A stretch of DNA of 64,000 bases from Picochlorum sp. 'celeri' (taxonomy: Eukaryota; Chlorophyta; Trebouxiophyceae). Location of the stretch: NCBI GenBank assembly GCA_010909725.1, contig JAACMV010000016.1:721501-785500 (forward strand), read 5' to 3'. The notes beneath the pieces were generated by a model. It did not search any database and was not told the origin of the DNA. It saw only the letters and a list, made by a program, of their open reading frames with translations. Shown here piece after piece: positions 42,809 through 55,624 of this stretch (positions are counted from its first letter, which is position 1; the number at the start of each line of letters is the position of its first letter). A program made the translations under genes and the position numbers.

Positions 42809-44494
42809 ATGCAAGGGGGGTCGAATGAGGGCAGTTCCATTCCTTTGGCAGGGTCTGACCAACCCCGGTCCCTGTCATTTGAACAGCAAGCAAGGTTAGA
42901 GACGCAGCATGGCAGTGATTCTGCCACTACAAGTACCAGTTCAAGTGATAGCAACCTTATAAGATCAGTAAATCATGCGCTGAACGTGATTGGCATGGGG
43001 AGGTCACAGTGGTTGCTGTTGGGGTACACGAGTTTCGCCTGGGCAGCTGATGCGAGCGAGACTATGATCCTGTCGTTTTTAGGGCCGAGTGTTGTGTGTG
43101 CGTTTGATGCAGGGCCTGCTGAAGAGAGTCTGCTGACATCCGTGGTGTTTGCCGGGATGCTGGTTGGAGTCTATGTGCTTGGCTCAGTGTCTGATTCTCA
43201 TGGGCGAAGGAAGGGTTTTTTGGTGTCTGCGCTTTTGCTCGGTGCTGCAGGAGTAGCTTCTGCTGTTGCTCCTTCATTCGGATGGTTGGTGCTGTGTCGG
43301 ATGATGGTTGGTGCAGGGTTGGGTGGTACCCCAATTGCGGTGACTTTGTTTGCAGAGTGGGTGCCATCTGCTCGTCGTGGCATCTTGTCCTTGTTGATGC
43401 AGTCCTCTTGGACAGTAGGGACAGCTGTACAGTCTCTCATGGCCTGGGCTATTTTGGGGTCTTTGGGGTGGAGATGGTTTCTCTTCTTATCGGCGTTGCC
43501 ATTATTTGTTCTTGTGATAGGGTATCCATGGCTTCCTGAATCTCCGTATTGGTTGGTTGCCAAGCAGAGGTACAAGGATGCAGAGAATATTGTAGGCAAG
43601 GTTGCCAAGTTTAATAAAGTGGAACCGCCGCTGCATACCTCTTTTGCTCCCGCCCCGCGAGAGAGCTATGCAAATGACTCAACAAAGATTGTTGTTGATG
43701 ATGGCATCATATCATCAGAAGAGGAATCCCAGGGAGCATCTTGGACGCAGCCAGTGGTTGCGGTTCTTAAAAGCGTCCGATATGCTCTGCGTCAAGTCTT
43801 TGGTGAGCGCCTTGCGCGTACGACTGGTATCCTTTGGCTCGTATGGTTTGCAAATGCGACAACGTATTACGGTTTGGTTCTCCTGACCACTAGTTTACAG
43901 GTTGAGAGTGAAAAGGACAAGGGTGAGCAGCGTTGCCATGACGGAGAGGCTGTGTTTTCGTCATCAGATTATTTTGCAGTCTTTATCACATCGTTGGCGG
44001 AGGCTCCTGGTCTTTTGGGAGCCGCATTTCTCATTGATTATAAAGGCAGGCTTTGGTGTCTTCGGATAGGCATGCTCATCTGTGCCATTTGCATATTTTG
44101 TTTACTCATTGGAGGGCGGGTGTTACAGCTCGTACTTCTTTTCATCTCAAGAGCTGCGATTGAAGGAACATTTAGCGTCTTGTATGTGTACACTCCAGAA
44201 CTCTACCCCACCCAGATTCGATCTTTTGGCCTAGCCCTCTGCAATGGATTTGCACGGTTGGGTGGATTTTCAGCACCATTTTTCACAGTATATTTGGTAG
44301 AGAATGGGAAATCATCTTGGTCTATGATTCTTTTAGGATGCCTTTGTTCTATCGCTCTTATTGGATGCCTTCTTCTTCCTATTGAGACCATGGGAACAGA
44401 CTTGCAGGCTGACCATACCCATGATGCCAGGAATAATAATAATACTCATGCTGCTGAGGATGAGGACGAAGATGTCCCCCTCGTCGTACACTAG
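42809..44494 (+). CDS. MFS transporter, SVOP / nicotinate-organic cation type
   Basis: A 561-residue MFS carrier: disordered N-tail of about 60 residues, 12 membrane segments, a central loop with acidic residues (about residues 270-320), and an acidic C-tail. MFS motifs are SVSDSHGRRKG after helix 2, CRMMVGAGLGG in helix 4 and PESPYWLV after helix 6; ELYPTQIRSFGLALCN is the sugar-porter/SVOP signature before helix 11. It most resembles plant OCT7/nicotinate transporter and animal SVOP. The substrate is not certain. Single exon, complete. Confidence 0.8.
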   Translation: MQGGSNEGSSIPLAGSDQPRSLSFEQQARLETQHGSDSATTSTSSSDSNLIRSVNHALNVIGMGRSQWLLLGYTSFAWAADASETMILSFLGPSVVCAFDAGPAEESLLTSVVFAGMLVGVYVLGSVSDSHGRRKGFLVSALLLGAAGVASAVAPSFGWLVLCRMMVGAGLGGTPIAVTLFAEWVPSARRGILSLLMQSSWTVGTAVQSLMAWAILGSLGWRWFLFLSALPLFVLVIGYPWLPESPYWLVAKQRYKDAENIVGKVAKFNKVEPPLHTSFAPAPRESYANDSTKIVVDDGIISSEEESQGASWTQPVVAVLKSVRYALRQVFGERLARTTGILWLVWFANATTYYGLVLLTTSLQVESEKDKGEQRCHDGEAVFSSSDYFAVFITSLAEAPGLLGAAFLIDYKGRLWCLRIGMLICAICIFCLLIGGRVLQLVLLFISRAAIEGTFSVLYVYTPELYPTQIRSFGLALCNGFARLGGFSAPFFTVYLVENGKSSWSMILLGCLCSIALIGCLLLPIETMGTDLQADHTHDARNNNNTHAAEDEDEDVPLVVH

Positions 44495-44614
44495 TATATC
44501 ATAAATAATAATGTATATTAAATAAATACCAACATAATTCATATACAGTCGTGTAACAAACTCTTTTTCTAGTTGATCTACCCAGGTTTCAGAGCAGGAA
44601 TAGTGCCCCTTGCA

Positions 44615-45420
44615 CTACTGATCTGGAAACAGGTACTCCAACCCGAGAAGCCACAATCCAACACCGGCAGCCGATAACACAAGCAACAGTACCAAAACTC
44701 GCTTCACAATCCCCATGATGGATGTATCTATCCCAGTCATATCCGTCTCAAGAACGCTTGTCAAATCCTCCTGCATCAAATCCCGACTCCTACGTGCTGA
44801 CGGTGCAGACATGCGCTGCTGTACCCCGCCTGATGACGCAGCTTTCAACGCTGCTTCACTAAACTTTTTCAATCGAATCTGAACCTGCTGCGATGCAATA
44901 AAATTCACAGCATACTCATCAAACTCGGAAGGATTCTGAATGACATTTTTGAAATCCAAACCCTGCAATACGGCATCCCTCAGCGTAATCTGCGCCAGCT
45001 CAACATCTCCAAAGCAGGCATGCACACATGTACAATTATACAGCGCAGCCAACCGCTGTTGCTCATCTGGATCATTCCTTGGCACCTCTTCCCAGAGTTT
45101 GAGTGCCCCCATCCTATCCCCAGACTCATACTTGACCTTTCCAGCAGCCAACAAGTCCCTCGCCTATGGATATAGATGTAGTAGCTGGTTAGATTCAAGG
45201 CAGCAATCGCCATCCGTGATACAGACCAAGTATCGAAATTGGTAGATTCATGGCAGAGACCCACCTTGATCGAACACATAATCCCACTCGCCCCTGTCCT
45301 ACGTTTACAATGATATCTACATCGTTGATCAATAAGAGACGAGCGCCGTGGCGTCACTGTCGCGCATCTATTGAAGAGTCTCCCTTGCATACTTCTCTGG
45401 CCACCCGTATTTGGCCTCAT
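44615..45420 (-). CDS. TPR-like protein with C-terminal membrane anchor, organelle-targeted
   Basis: Exon 1 (45420..45265, 52 codons) encodes a basic, Arg-rich N-terminus (MRPNTGGQRSMQGRLFNRC) like a transit peptide. Exon 2 (45163..44615) follows a 101-nt phase-0 intron (GTGGGT..CATAG). The mature part has TPR-type helices (ARDLLAAGKVKYESGDRMGALKLWEEV; LYNCTCVHACFGDVELAQI), a linker, and one C-terminal membrane helix (VLVLLLVLSAAGVGLWLLG). Total 234 residues. The layout resembles thylakoid or envelope TPR proteins of green plants; no specific name assigned. Confidence 0.65.
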
Positions 45421-45460
45421 ATTGTCTCAAATGGCATCGACCGATTACAATTCAATACAA

Positions 45461-46291
45461 TTATGGTTCCATCATACCATCCCAGAGGTAAGAGATTGTA
45501 TTCTCTGAAGACGAGGACACCCGACGGATCACATCTTCTGCCCTCTGCCTAATCACATCATGGACCTGCTCCACACTCCCAGATGCATCAATCGTCTCCC
45601 ATCTGGGCGCATACGCCTGCTTCATATGGTTGAATTCTTTCATTACAGCTTGCTGAAACACTGGTTTCTCATACCTCTCCTCTCCAAACCCACCTCTCTC
45701 TGCTGCAGCCTCTGGGCTCAGCTCTAAGAAGAAGACAGCATCTGGAGCCACGAGCCCCGTATCAGGTGCCATGCACCATTCCCTATGCAGCATATCCCGT
45801 CCCTTTGCTGCCGTGAAAGCCACTCCGGAAAAGGCATACCGATCCACCACGAGCGTAATACCTTGTGACAACTTTTCCAACATCAGGTCTCTCTTCTCCC
45901 ATCTATTTGCAGAAAAGAGCAAGTGGATGCACCCATCATCCACATCCGTCGTATTGGACAAGTAACTATTAATCATCCCTCCAATCGTCGTGCTTCTGTC
46001 AGGAAATCTCCACAGCTCTGCTGGTCGACCAAGAGACTCCAAGTGCTCTACCAACTTGGCACACTGTGTACTCTTACCAGCTCTATCCACCCCTTCAAAC
46101 ACAATCAATGCACCACGACTGCCATTAATTCCAGTTGAATCTCCCATGATATCCCGGGATGACGCGTGTGGCAATCGTTTCCGCCCTGGAACAGAGACGC
46201 TTGGTTGTACCAGTTGAGATGGACCGATGGATGCGCTTCTAGAAAGGACTCGAGAGACTACCAATGATGATTTCAACAGTGCTGACCGCAT
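45461..46291 (-). CDS. Thymidylate kinase, organelle-targeted form
   Basis: Phosphorylates dTMP to dTDP for DNA synthesis. P-loop FEGVDRAGKST (about residues 66-76), DRYAFSGVAFTAAKG with the DR(Y/H) motif, LFSANRWEKR and a lid region RGGFGEERYEK are all in place. The first in-frame ATG is 46291 (MRSALLKSSLVVSRVLSRSAS), giving a Ser/Arg-rich 60-residue extension typical of mitochondrial or plastid targeting; a second start near M49 could yield a cytosolic form. About 276 residues. It lies 40 bp upstream of the TPR gene on the same strand. Confidence 0.92.
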   Translation of the reverse strand: MRSALLKSSLVVSRVLSRSASIGPSQLVQPSVSVPGRKRLPHASSRDIMGDSTGINGSRGALIVFEGVDRAGKSTQCAKLVEHLESLGRPAELWRFPDRSTTIGGMINSYLSNTTDVDDGCIHLLFSANRWEKRDLMLEKLSQGITLVVDRYAFSGVAFTAAKGRDMLHREWCMAPDTGLVAPDAVFFLELSPEAAAERGGFGEERYEKPVFQQAVMKEFNHMKQAYAPRWETIDASGSVEQVHDVIRQRAEDVIRRVSSSSENTISYLWDGMMEP

Positions 46292-46522
46292 ACTATATCG
46301 GTATTGGAATAGGGGTGGGGTCTTTTCCACTGTTTCAAATTTGAAAATGCTTCACCGACAATCTCATCGCAGAGAAATGCATTCCCCATCAACGATTGGA
46401 TCTGACCGTGAATCTCTGTGCATCTGCCAAGACTGGACTGGATTGATTCCGCAGCATCCATGGCGATGCGATGTGCTTTTTATTTTCAAAAAAATACTCG
46501 GTAGAGTAAGGTCAGAACCAGT

Positions 46523-48308
<1,786 letters not shown>

Positions 48309-48339
48309 ATTATTTTTACATGTGTAAGATATGGCGAAT

Positions 48340-50933
48340 TCATGTTTGCCGAGTACACGTGGTGTCATGCAGCATGGCGACAAGTGCAGTCCATCCAGTG
48401 AAAGGATGACACCCTTTCCCACTGCCAGATTGGTCATCGTAGTTCTCGTACACGAATCCATGCTTCTCATACTCTCGTACGATTGTATTCACGACATTGC
48501 AACTCAATTCCTGGGCAAGTACATGTGCTCGCTGAGCGACCTCTCTATGCTGTCCCTTGGAATAGTGTCTCATTGCTCTCACTACCAAATAATTCATGTT
48601 GATCCAAATAGCCCCTCTCCAGTACGGTGGATCGTGCGGCGTATTTCGTTTATTATATATAGAACTCGATTTAGAGAGAGATCGTAATCCAAAGGGCGAC
48701 CATAGGTGTTCTGGCTTCTTCAGCATGTCCAAATAGTCATGCATCTCTGCTGCATTCTCTGGGATCAGTCCAAGGGCAAACGGAAACATGGTCACGTAGC
48801 CGATATGATGAACAAAACCAGGTGAAGGATTCGATCCATTTATTATCCTTCTCCAATCCATTGCCTGGTTTCTGTTTTGATATTCTTCCAACACAACATC
48901 TGGGGTATCATTTCCATAGTCTGCAAAGACTCCTTGCTTGGGATCCCAGTGTAATCTCTTCAAAGCATCATAGTTTTCGAGAGATTGCGATAAATTTTCA
49001 TATTCTATCTGTTTTTGTTTCGGCACGTTGATGGTCGACGCAATTTGCGACATTGCTCGTGCAGCCAATGCCATCCAGCATCTCAGATCCAAATGTCTCT
49101 CAATCCCAGATGGATGTGATGCTCGTGGGAAGTCATCCAACCCACTGGTGAGGGTTTTTGGATTCAATTCTTTATTAGTTGAGGCATCCCTGCCTCTCCA
49201 CCTATATGCACCTGGGATTGGTCCTGCCTGGGTTTGGTTGTACCAGGTGAACCATGCATCCAATCGTGGCCATGCTGCCCTCAAAAATGCCAAATCATTC
49301 TCCTTCTCCTCATACATCACACCCGATGAAACCAGTTCAGCCATTTCAGATAAAACTAAAAATAGTGTAGGGGGGTTGGCTGCGTCCGGCGATTGAGGAA
49401 TGAATTCTTCTGGGACTCTGGCTCGTGACTCCATTCCAAGTATTTGTTCTCTGGCAATCCAACCACTCGATGTCATGAGATCCAGCCAACTCGCCAATAT
49501 TTCTCTACTAATAGAAGGATTCCACTTTCGTATCAAAATTTGATGAAATCCTTCATCCCACAGGAATCCTCTTGGGAAAAAAGACCGGCTTGGCACTGCA
49601 GAATACAGTGGAGCATCCCACAATGGCTTCACAGATGATTGACCCTGTTCATCCTTTATTTTCACCAGAGAGTGCCCATACCAATATCCAATCCCACCAA
49701 GCATATTGCTTAAAGCATACTTGGCCACATCGGTGGTAAACCCAAGGTCACCAAACGTCGAAGTGAATTTCTTGTGGAACTTGTCCTCACTCTGAGATAC
49801 TTTCCGTGTCAATGCCTCTCCAGACATCTCTTCTGCTCTTTTCTCTGTGGCTGAGGAGTGCATGATAACATCGCCTTTCACAAAGGAGATGTCCAGTGTC
49901 ATAGGAAGGATGGCAGTGATTTGTAAAACAGCCACATTGGAATCCTCGGCACGCTCATTGGGAAACACAAGGGAGTAATACTCTGCTCCCTTGCTTTGTT
50001 GATCCAACAAACTTTTATACAATCCTCCTCTCACTAAATCCGTCATATTATGAAAATGGCTCGTTTTAGACCCATAATAGTGAACCGCCCCTCTAAACTC
50101 ACCATGTGGCCGCACATATGCACACCAGGAAGACGCTGAACCCCGAGTCCCTGACCAAAAGCTGCAACCACTCGGTTCCACTACAGCATTACCTGAAATA
50201 GACTGAGAAACTCCCGCAGGATCCATTTCAATTGTACTTTCATCCTGATTTGCAAAGTAGATGAACATGGTGGTGGCATCCTGCTCCTCTGCAGCATTGC
50301 TCTCAGTCTCTGTTTCCATGGCCTTTGCTGAGATCCGAACTCCCCAATCCTCATCGTGCTCATCTGACTTTTGCCAGTACATTTCATATTTAATATTCCC
50401 ATCCTCAAGCTCATGCCTGCCAAAGGATTCTCCATCATGCACCTTCCACCCCCAGTTCTTCATACCTGCACATCATCACATACACTTGAACGATTCGTCC
50501 CTCTGTCTCCATATGTATACGCAACGCAACTATCCATACCATGATTCTGCTCAGCTTCATGCCGAAGAGACCCCAGAGGATCGGCCCCTTGTGGATTTGT
50601 CCACATCACCCCCATCAATGTAGACAAGGGAGCCTTTGACCGAACTCCAAAGTATAGACCAGGTCTGTAGGTCCCCCAAAACATCCGCTTTGCTCGATCT
50701 CCGACAAATTCAGACAATTCAGACAATCGAGCACCCTGTATAGGCCATAAATCCTTTGGAAGATGGCTATATTTCCTATACCGGTCGAACTGACTATAAT
50801 TCACGGCAGCAGCGACCAGAAGAGCCACCAAAGCTACTAGCAATGGTGTATGACCAATTCTTCCATATATAGTACCCCCATTTTGAGGCATCGGAGGGGC
50901 ATCAGTGGTACGGCCCTTCTTCGACGCCTTCAT
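48340..50933 (-). CDS. GCS1: Mannosyl-oligosaccharide glucosidase I (GH63), ER
   Basis: Removes the outermost glucose from Glc3Man9GlcNAc2 N-glycans in the ER. Exon 1 (50933..50540) and exon 2 (50465..48340) join at phase 1 over a 74-nt intron (GTATGG..GTGCAG), restoring RHEAEQNHGMKNWGWKVHDG, the expected family sequence; total 839 residues. Type II topology: a short basic cytosolic tail, a membrane anchor (TPLLVALVALLVAAAV), then a lumenal beta domain and an (alpha/alpha)6 barrel with FFPRGFLWDEGFHQ, GFVHHIGYVTMFPFALG and PPYWRGAIWINMNYLV. Convergent with PurB, 31 bp apart. Confidence 0.95.
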
Positions 50934-51040
50934 GGCAATGCTGAAGAAAAACCTTTCAACACCCAGAAATCCAATGCAATCCCCCTCCTATATAATACTA
51001 GGTAGTATCAAGTTTGAAAATTTTACATCGACTGTGTCAT

Positions 51041-52894
51041 TCATTCTGATTGCAACATGTATCTGAGGTCATCAGGAATATTCACTGGGAATGGTTGGGT
51101 TTCTTCCCTTTCCCATTGATGGGCAGCATAGATCCCACCAAAGCTCACATGGTTCCCATTCGAAAAGGATGCAGCAGCTTCCTCGATTATCTTTGAGGGA
51201 AATTCCTCATCATGTGATTCTTCATTGTCCAGGAAGGAGGTTTGGGACTGCCAGAGGACCAACTCTTTGGCACCCAGTGCCTGTGCACAGTGCCCTGCAG
51301 TACCAGCCAGGGACAGGAGTTGTCTATCTTTTGTGATTGTTGTCATACTATGAATAAGTACATCCACTGGTCCCATTCGTTTACCGAACAAATCGCTGCT
51401 CAAGCACGGTGGAATAATGCCTAGACTTCGCCCTTCCCGCTTTGGCCCAACACATTGATCTGGTTCCACCAGGGTACCGTCTTCCGTCATCACAGACTTT
51501 CCCGCCTTGAGTTCAGAATACTGGGCGCTATCAAACACTCCCAATGCTTGTGCAACGGCGGGATACAGCCTTCCTGATCGATGGCTCTCTACTACTTTGA
51601 ATCCCAAGCATGGTTTTTCATTCTTCAATGGCGCAGCTGTAACAAGCCACTCGGCATCTGTTCTAATAGTCCACGTCATACTACTCACGGACACATCTCT
51701 TCGGCTCGGGTCGCCTGGTGAAGGCAATTGTTGAGGGAGCGTGCCAGCCCGAAGGTCATTCCCACCTCCATTCCTCTTCTTTGTATGCCTCGACAGCATC
51801 GCAGTCAATTCTCCATCATAATATCCTTCTGGATTGAGTTGATCCGGTGGCAACTTTGTCGCGTACAATCTAGAACGTTTGAGAACTTCTACAGGCACGC
51901 CAATACTCTCAGGCTCCACAAACCCTGGTGTCAGCTCATGCAACACCACTGGCATTTCTAAATATGTCCTAGACACGGCAAGCATATTAGAAACAAACGC
52001 AACCAGACCAGGAGGCCCATACACATGAATAGGTATATCAGCAGCCTCGTGGCCCTTTGACCGAGATGCACTAATCGTACACAGCATCCCTGGCAGACCC
52101 AACACAGACTCTGGATCCATACTACCCACAAATATCCTATCTATCCTTTTCCAATCCACAAGAGTATGCCCAATCAACGACCTCTGCGTATCCTCACCAC
52201 ACTCAAACAACCACACAGACTGCAGCGTCCGCAGTGCCAAGGACGTTGCCACTCGTATCCTATTTGGCGCAGTCAGCGTAGACAGAAACGTCGCTTGCAT
52301 CCCAGTCTTATTACTCATAATAGATTCACTATCCTCTTCCAGCAGCACACCACTCAACGTCCCCTTCTGCACACCCAACAAGGGCTCTGCCTCCAACGCT
52401 GCCTTCATCACCTGCTCATACTCCTCCTCACATTCCTCCTCATCACTCACCATCGCATCCACCCTCGCTGCTTCCTCTCCCACCAACCCACGACCCTCAT
52501 CCAACAATGCCTGATACAATCGCCCCGCCAATTGACTCTTATACCCCAGGTAAGGAAGATGCCTCGAATTCAACTCAGCCTTGAGCTGCTCCACAGTCAA
52601 GTTCCTCAATTGCTTATACGTATATGACTCTCCATCCTTTAAAACACTGGTAAACACAGCACCATCGCCATCCTTCTCCGCTTTTCTGAGGTCTTCGCGC
52701 TCAGCCCGACACTCCTCGACACCATCCCTCCTCCAGAATCTACTCCTACTAGTACTAATAAAACCATGTCTCCTCAAGGACAATGCATTGGCATCGCATT
52801 GTCCTCGGCGCCCGTGGTGTCCCACATGAATCCCACATGCGGCATGGACATGTTGCTGCCTGACACACACCATGATCCGATCAAATACACCCAT
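51041..52894 (-). CDS. SAP domain fused to a catalytically dead RNase Z-like domain
   Basis: About 617 residues. After a basic, possibly organelle-targeting N-terminus (RRHGFISTSRSRFWRR), a SAP-type helix-loop-helix (LRNLTVEQLKAELNSRHL, then YLGYKSQLAGRLYQAL; about 91-130) is followed by an acidic linker and an RNase Z/metallo-beta-lactamase-like domain (about 205-600). The RNase Z nucleation segment is visible (WLFECGEDTQRSL), but the position of the HxHxDH zinc motif reads GSMDPESVLGLPG, with all ligands lost. The last ligand region reads LVLWQSQ rather than LTHFS. It is therefore not expected to cleave tRNA. The true start could be 52894 or a later Met. It could be a nucleic-acid-binding factor in plastid or nucleus. 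Confidence 0.65.
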   Translation of the reverse strand: MGVFDRIMVCVRQQHVHAACGIHVGHHGRRGQCDANALSLRRHGFISTSRSRFWRRDGVEECRAEREDLRKAEKDGDGAVFTSVLKDGESYTYKQLRNLTVEQLKAELNSRHLPYLGYKSQLAGRLYQALLDEGRGLVGEEAARVDAMVSDEEECEEEYEQVMKAALEAEPLLGVQKGTLSGVLLEEDSESIMSNKTGMQATFLSTLTAPNRIRVATSLALRTLQSVWLFECGEDTQRSLIGHTLVDWKRIDRIFVGSMDPESVLGLPGMLCTISASRSKGHEAADIPIHVYGPPGLVAFVSNMLAVSRTYLEMPVVLHELTPGFVEPESIGVPVEVLKRSRLYATKLPPDQLNPEGYYDGELTAMLSRHTKKRNGGGNDLRAGTLPQQLPSPGDPSRRDVSVSSMTWTIRTDAEWLVTAAPLKNEKPCLGFKVVESHRSGRLYPAVAQALGVFDSAQYSELKAGKSVMTEDGTLVEPDQCVGPKREGRSLGIIPPCLSSDLFGKRMGPVDVLIHSMTTITKDRQLLSLAGTAGHCAQALGAKELVLWQSQTSFLDNEESHDEEFPSKIIEEAAASFSNGNHVSFGGIYAAHQWEREETQPFPVNIPDDLRYMLQSE

Positions 52895-54073
52895 ACATTG
52901 CACAATTATATAAAAAACATTGTTATATCTGTACTTGATCAGTATGAAATAGTAATCAGAGAGCCAGGCATCAAATCAATCACATGCCTGCAAGGCACAT
53001 GGCTGCAAGACCACCACCACCGAGAGACTCGCTCGGCATATGCCATGCATGGCATCAAACCATGCTATAGTACGCATGTCATACATCTCTTGAAGCAGAG
53101 TCGTCCAGCATGGCGTGTCGCTGGTCGTATTGTGCTTGGAGGAATGATCTCGATCGATCACCCCATCATGCATCTCCTTTGATGGGAAATAAAAACCCTT
53201 ATCTGGAATGTGACGCTTTCAACGTCGCTCTGACACAGACTCCCATCAAATGCCTTCTTTGACCGAAGAGTTCCTTCATAAGATTCTCGGACACGTGTGA
53301 AGCATCGTCAGCGTTACACCCCATTCTGATGCATCTCCACTGGTATACTCCTGTCCTGTCATTCGACGAAGATACCAATATTACAAATAATCTGACATTT
53401 AGTACTAGTAAAGTTTAAACTGCGTATACTATTGACATTGTATCTGCCCTCTGTACAACGTTGTCGAACTGGCGCTGATCACGTGCACGGGTGGAGGCTC
53501 ACAAGGTACGGGTATACTCGGTTTCCGTGTTCGATACATACACATTGTGGTATAATAAGACTATTGTGATGGGATGCGGTGCATCGAATGCGTGTGCGGG
53601 GTGCCTGGGTGACTGTCCGCGAACGTGACTTGTCACGTCACTGGTCTGGGTCTGTGGGTGTGGGCGCTGTGGGGGTATATAGGGGTGATTTCTAATGATA
53701 TATGAGTGTGGAATTGTACCTCGTTGGTGGCCAGGGTGGTGCATCGGGGTGGAACCCTGGGATATGGTCGAACAGGGTAGTATCTAGGTCTCACGGCTGT
53801 GTGTTGTGTGTGTAGGAATACGCCCCTCAGAGAAGAAGATTATTTATATTTGGACTTGATTGGCTCGGGAGAACCCGTCAATCTGTCCGTGGAATTCTTT
53901 GGTTGTGAGAGTGGGTGTTTGAAGCAATGGTTTTAAGCCTCAATAAGTAATCAGATAATAATTTGTGGCTCTCGCGAAGATTTTATAGGAGGAACTATAC
54001 CAACTCTAATACAAGACATTAGAGGAGATTCTTATTATTGGATCGTGGGCGACAGTTTTTGAGAAAGCCGTTG
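52895..54073. promoter_or_regulatory. Long divergent spacer, probable long RRM-gene leader
   Basis: This 1.18-kb region lies between the SAP/RNase Z-like gene (minus) and the RRM gene (plus). It contains a perfect 16-bp palindrome ATGCCATGCATGGCAT (53040-53055) and a TATA-like GGGGTATATAGGGG near 53672-53685. The sequence GTGTGTTGTGTGTGTAG before 53818 looks like a 3' splice site, consistent with a 5'UTR intron. No protein gene is supported. Confidence 0.5.
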
Positions 54074-55624
54074 ATGCCCAGAATACTAGGTGAGACAAAA
54101 ATGCAGAATTCTTTTCAGAGCAATGTTGATGGGGATCAATTTCAGGAAGGAATAGGTGGTGATCAAGGGTCTAGAGATACTCAGAGTATATTGCCAGGGA
54201 ATGTACCGGGACAAACGAATGGAGAAGGGAATGATGAGTATGTACAAAAGCTGATGAAGGAGTTGTCATCGCTGCAGGTCAATGGGCAGCAGCCACTTGG
54301 GTCTGCGCAGGGGTGGCATCAGCAGGGATACTTGTATGATGGTATCTATAGTCCTGTGGCGAACATGGGCGTGTCGCAGCATGCTCAGCCACCTATAGAC
54401 CTGGCACAACACGCTCAGTTGCCAGTGGATCTGTCAGCACAGTATGCACGATTGAGTGGAGGGCACATGCCCCCTCATCACTTTCCAGCTCGTACATCTC
54501 ACCGAGAATCACTTGATACGGTGTTGAGTACGTCATCAGTTCATAGCGATCGTTTGAGTCAGAATGCAGCATATGGACAAAGTGTTTTGCAAGCTCAAAT
54601 TCCGTATCAGAATTTCCAGGCACTTCACACAGAAGCTCCGGCGGGGCATATTCAGCAGCAAAATATTGGAATGAATCGTTCGCAGCACCATGGATACGGT
54701 CAGGGTTCTGGTCAGAAGGGCAGTGGCCCTCGTATTTTCTGTGGTCACGTTCCTAAAGAGGTCACAGAGGATCTCGTGAAGGCACATTTCAGCCAATGGG
54801 GAACAGTGACGGATGTATATTTTCCGAGACATAAGAAAACTTTGAAAAGGCGTCCATTTTGTTTCGTGACTTTTGGAAATATAGAGTGTGCCAACAGAGC
54901 CCTCCAGGAAAGTCCTTTGAATATCTGTGGTATACCAATCAAGAACATGACCATGGTTGAAGATAGAGACAAGTATTATCACGAAAAGCACGCGAGAGCA
55001 AGAGAGACGCTTGCATCTGTTTTGAAAGCGTCACCAATCATTGCAGGATCGAATTTGACCCAAGAACAAGTTGACAACATTGCTGCATTGCTTGCCATGG
55101 ATGGGGCGTCAGCTGAGACAGTGCTGCACAGCCTTGGTTTCCAGCATGACCAGTTTGCAAAACAGGCGCCTCCACAGGATCAGTCCAATGCCTTGTTGCA
55201 GAAACTCCAGACCATGGCAAGTGTGCCAGGTATGGATGGAGGCATTGGATCGACGCCTCAGTGGCCTCCAATGAGACCTTCCTCTTTGGATGCCCAAGGA
55301 GTCAGCTTGGCTGGTATGGCAAATGCAGATCAAATACCAGCACCTTCTACTTTTCCAGAATTGTCTAATGACGCAGCATTGCAGAATGCGTTGGGCATTG
55401 CCTTGGGCCGCCAGAGCAAGCCAGTGCCCCAAAGCGTACAACAAGAAGACCCAGTCAAGGGTGTAACAACAAGTAGTGGTCTGCTGAAGCAGCCACAGGT
55501 TTCAAATCTCAGCCTTCCTACCAACACCAAGTACACAGTAGCACCTGAGAACCGTTGGATGGAGCCTGATGGCGGAGAGAAAACCACACAAAAGCCCACT
55601 ACTACTGTTCGAAGAAGCATTTGA
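54074..55624 (+). CDS. Single-RRM RNA-binding protein
   Basis: About 516 residues with one RRM (about 219-295): RNP2 RIFCGHV, RNP1 RPFCFVTF, plus the typical SQWGTVTDVYFPR spacer, close to Musashi/hnRNP/TDP-43-type RRMs. The flanks are long, Gln/Ser/Gly/Pro-rich and probably disordered. A helical UBA-like patch (SNLTQEQVDNIAALLAMDGA, then SAETVLHSLGF) follows the RRM. The frame opens upstream without ATG, so the first ATG (54074, MPRILGETKMQN) is taken; the start could also come from an upstream exon. Likely acts in mRNA processing, stability or translation. Confidence 0.8.
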   Translation: MPRILGETKMQNSFQSNVDGDQFQEGIGGDQGSRDTQSILPGNVPGQTNGEGNDEYVQKLMKELSSLQVNGQQPLGSAQGWHQQGYLYDGIYSPVANMGVSQHAQPPIDLAQHAQLPVDLSAQYARLSGGHMPPHHFPARTSHRESLDTVLSTSSVHSDRLSQNAAYGQSVLQAQIPYQNFQALHTEAPAGHIQQQNIGMNRSQHHGYGQGSGQKGSGPRIFCGHVPKEVTEDLVKAHFSQWGTVTDVYFPRHKKTLKRRPFCFVTFGNIECANRALQESPLNICGIPIKNMTMVEDRDKYYHEKHARARETLASVLKASPIIAGSNLTQEQVDNIAALLAMDGASAETVLHSLGFQHDQFAKQAPPQDQSNALLQKLQTMASVPGMDGGIGSTPQWPPMRPSSLDAQGVSLAGMANADQIPAPSTFPELSNDAALQNALGIALGRQSKPVPQSVQQEDPVKGVTTSSGLLKQPQVSNLSLPTNTKYTVAPENRWMEPDGGEKTTQKPTTTVRRSI

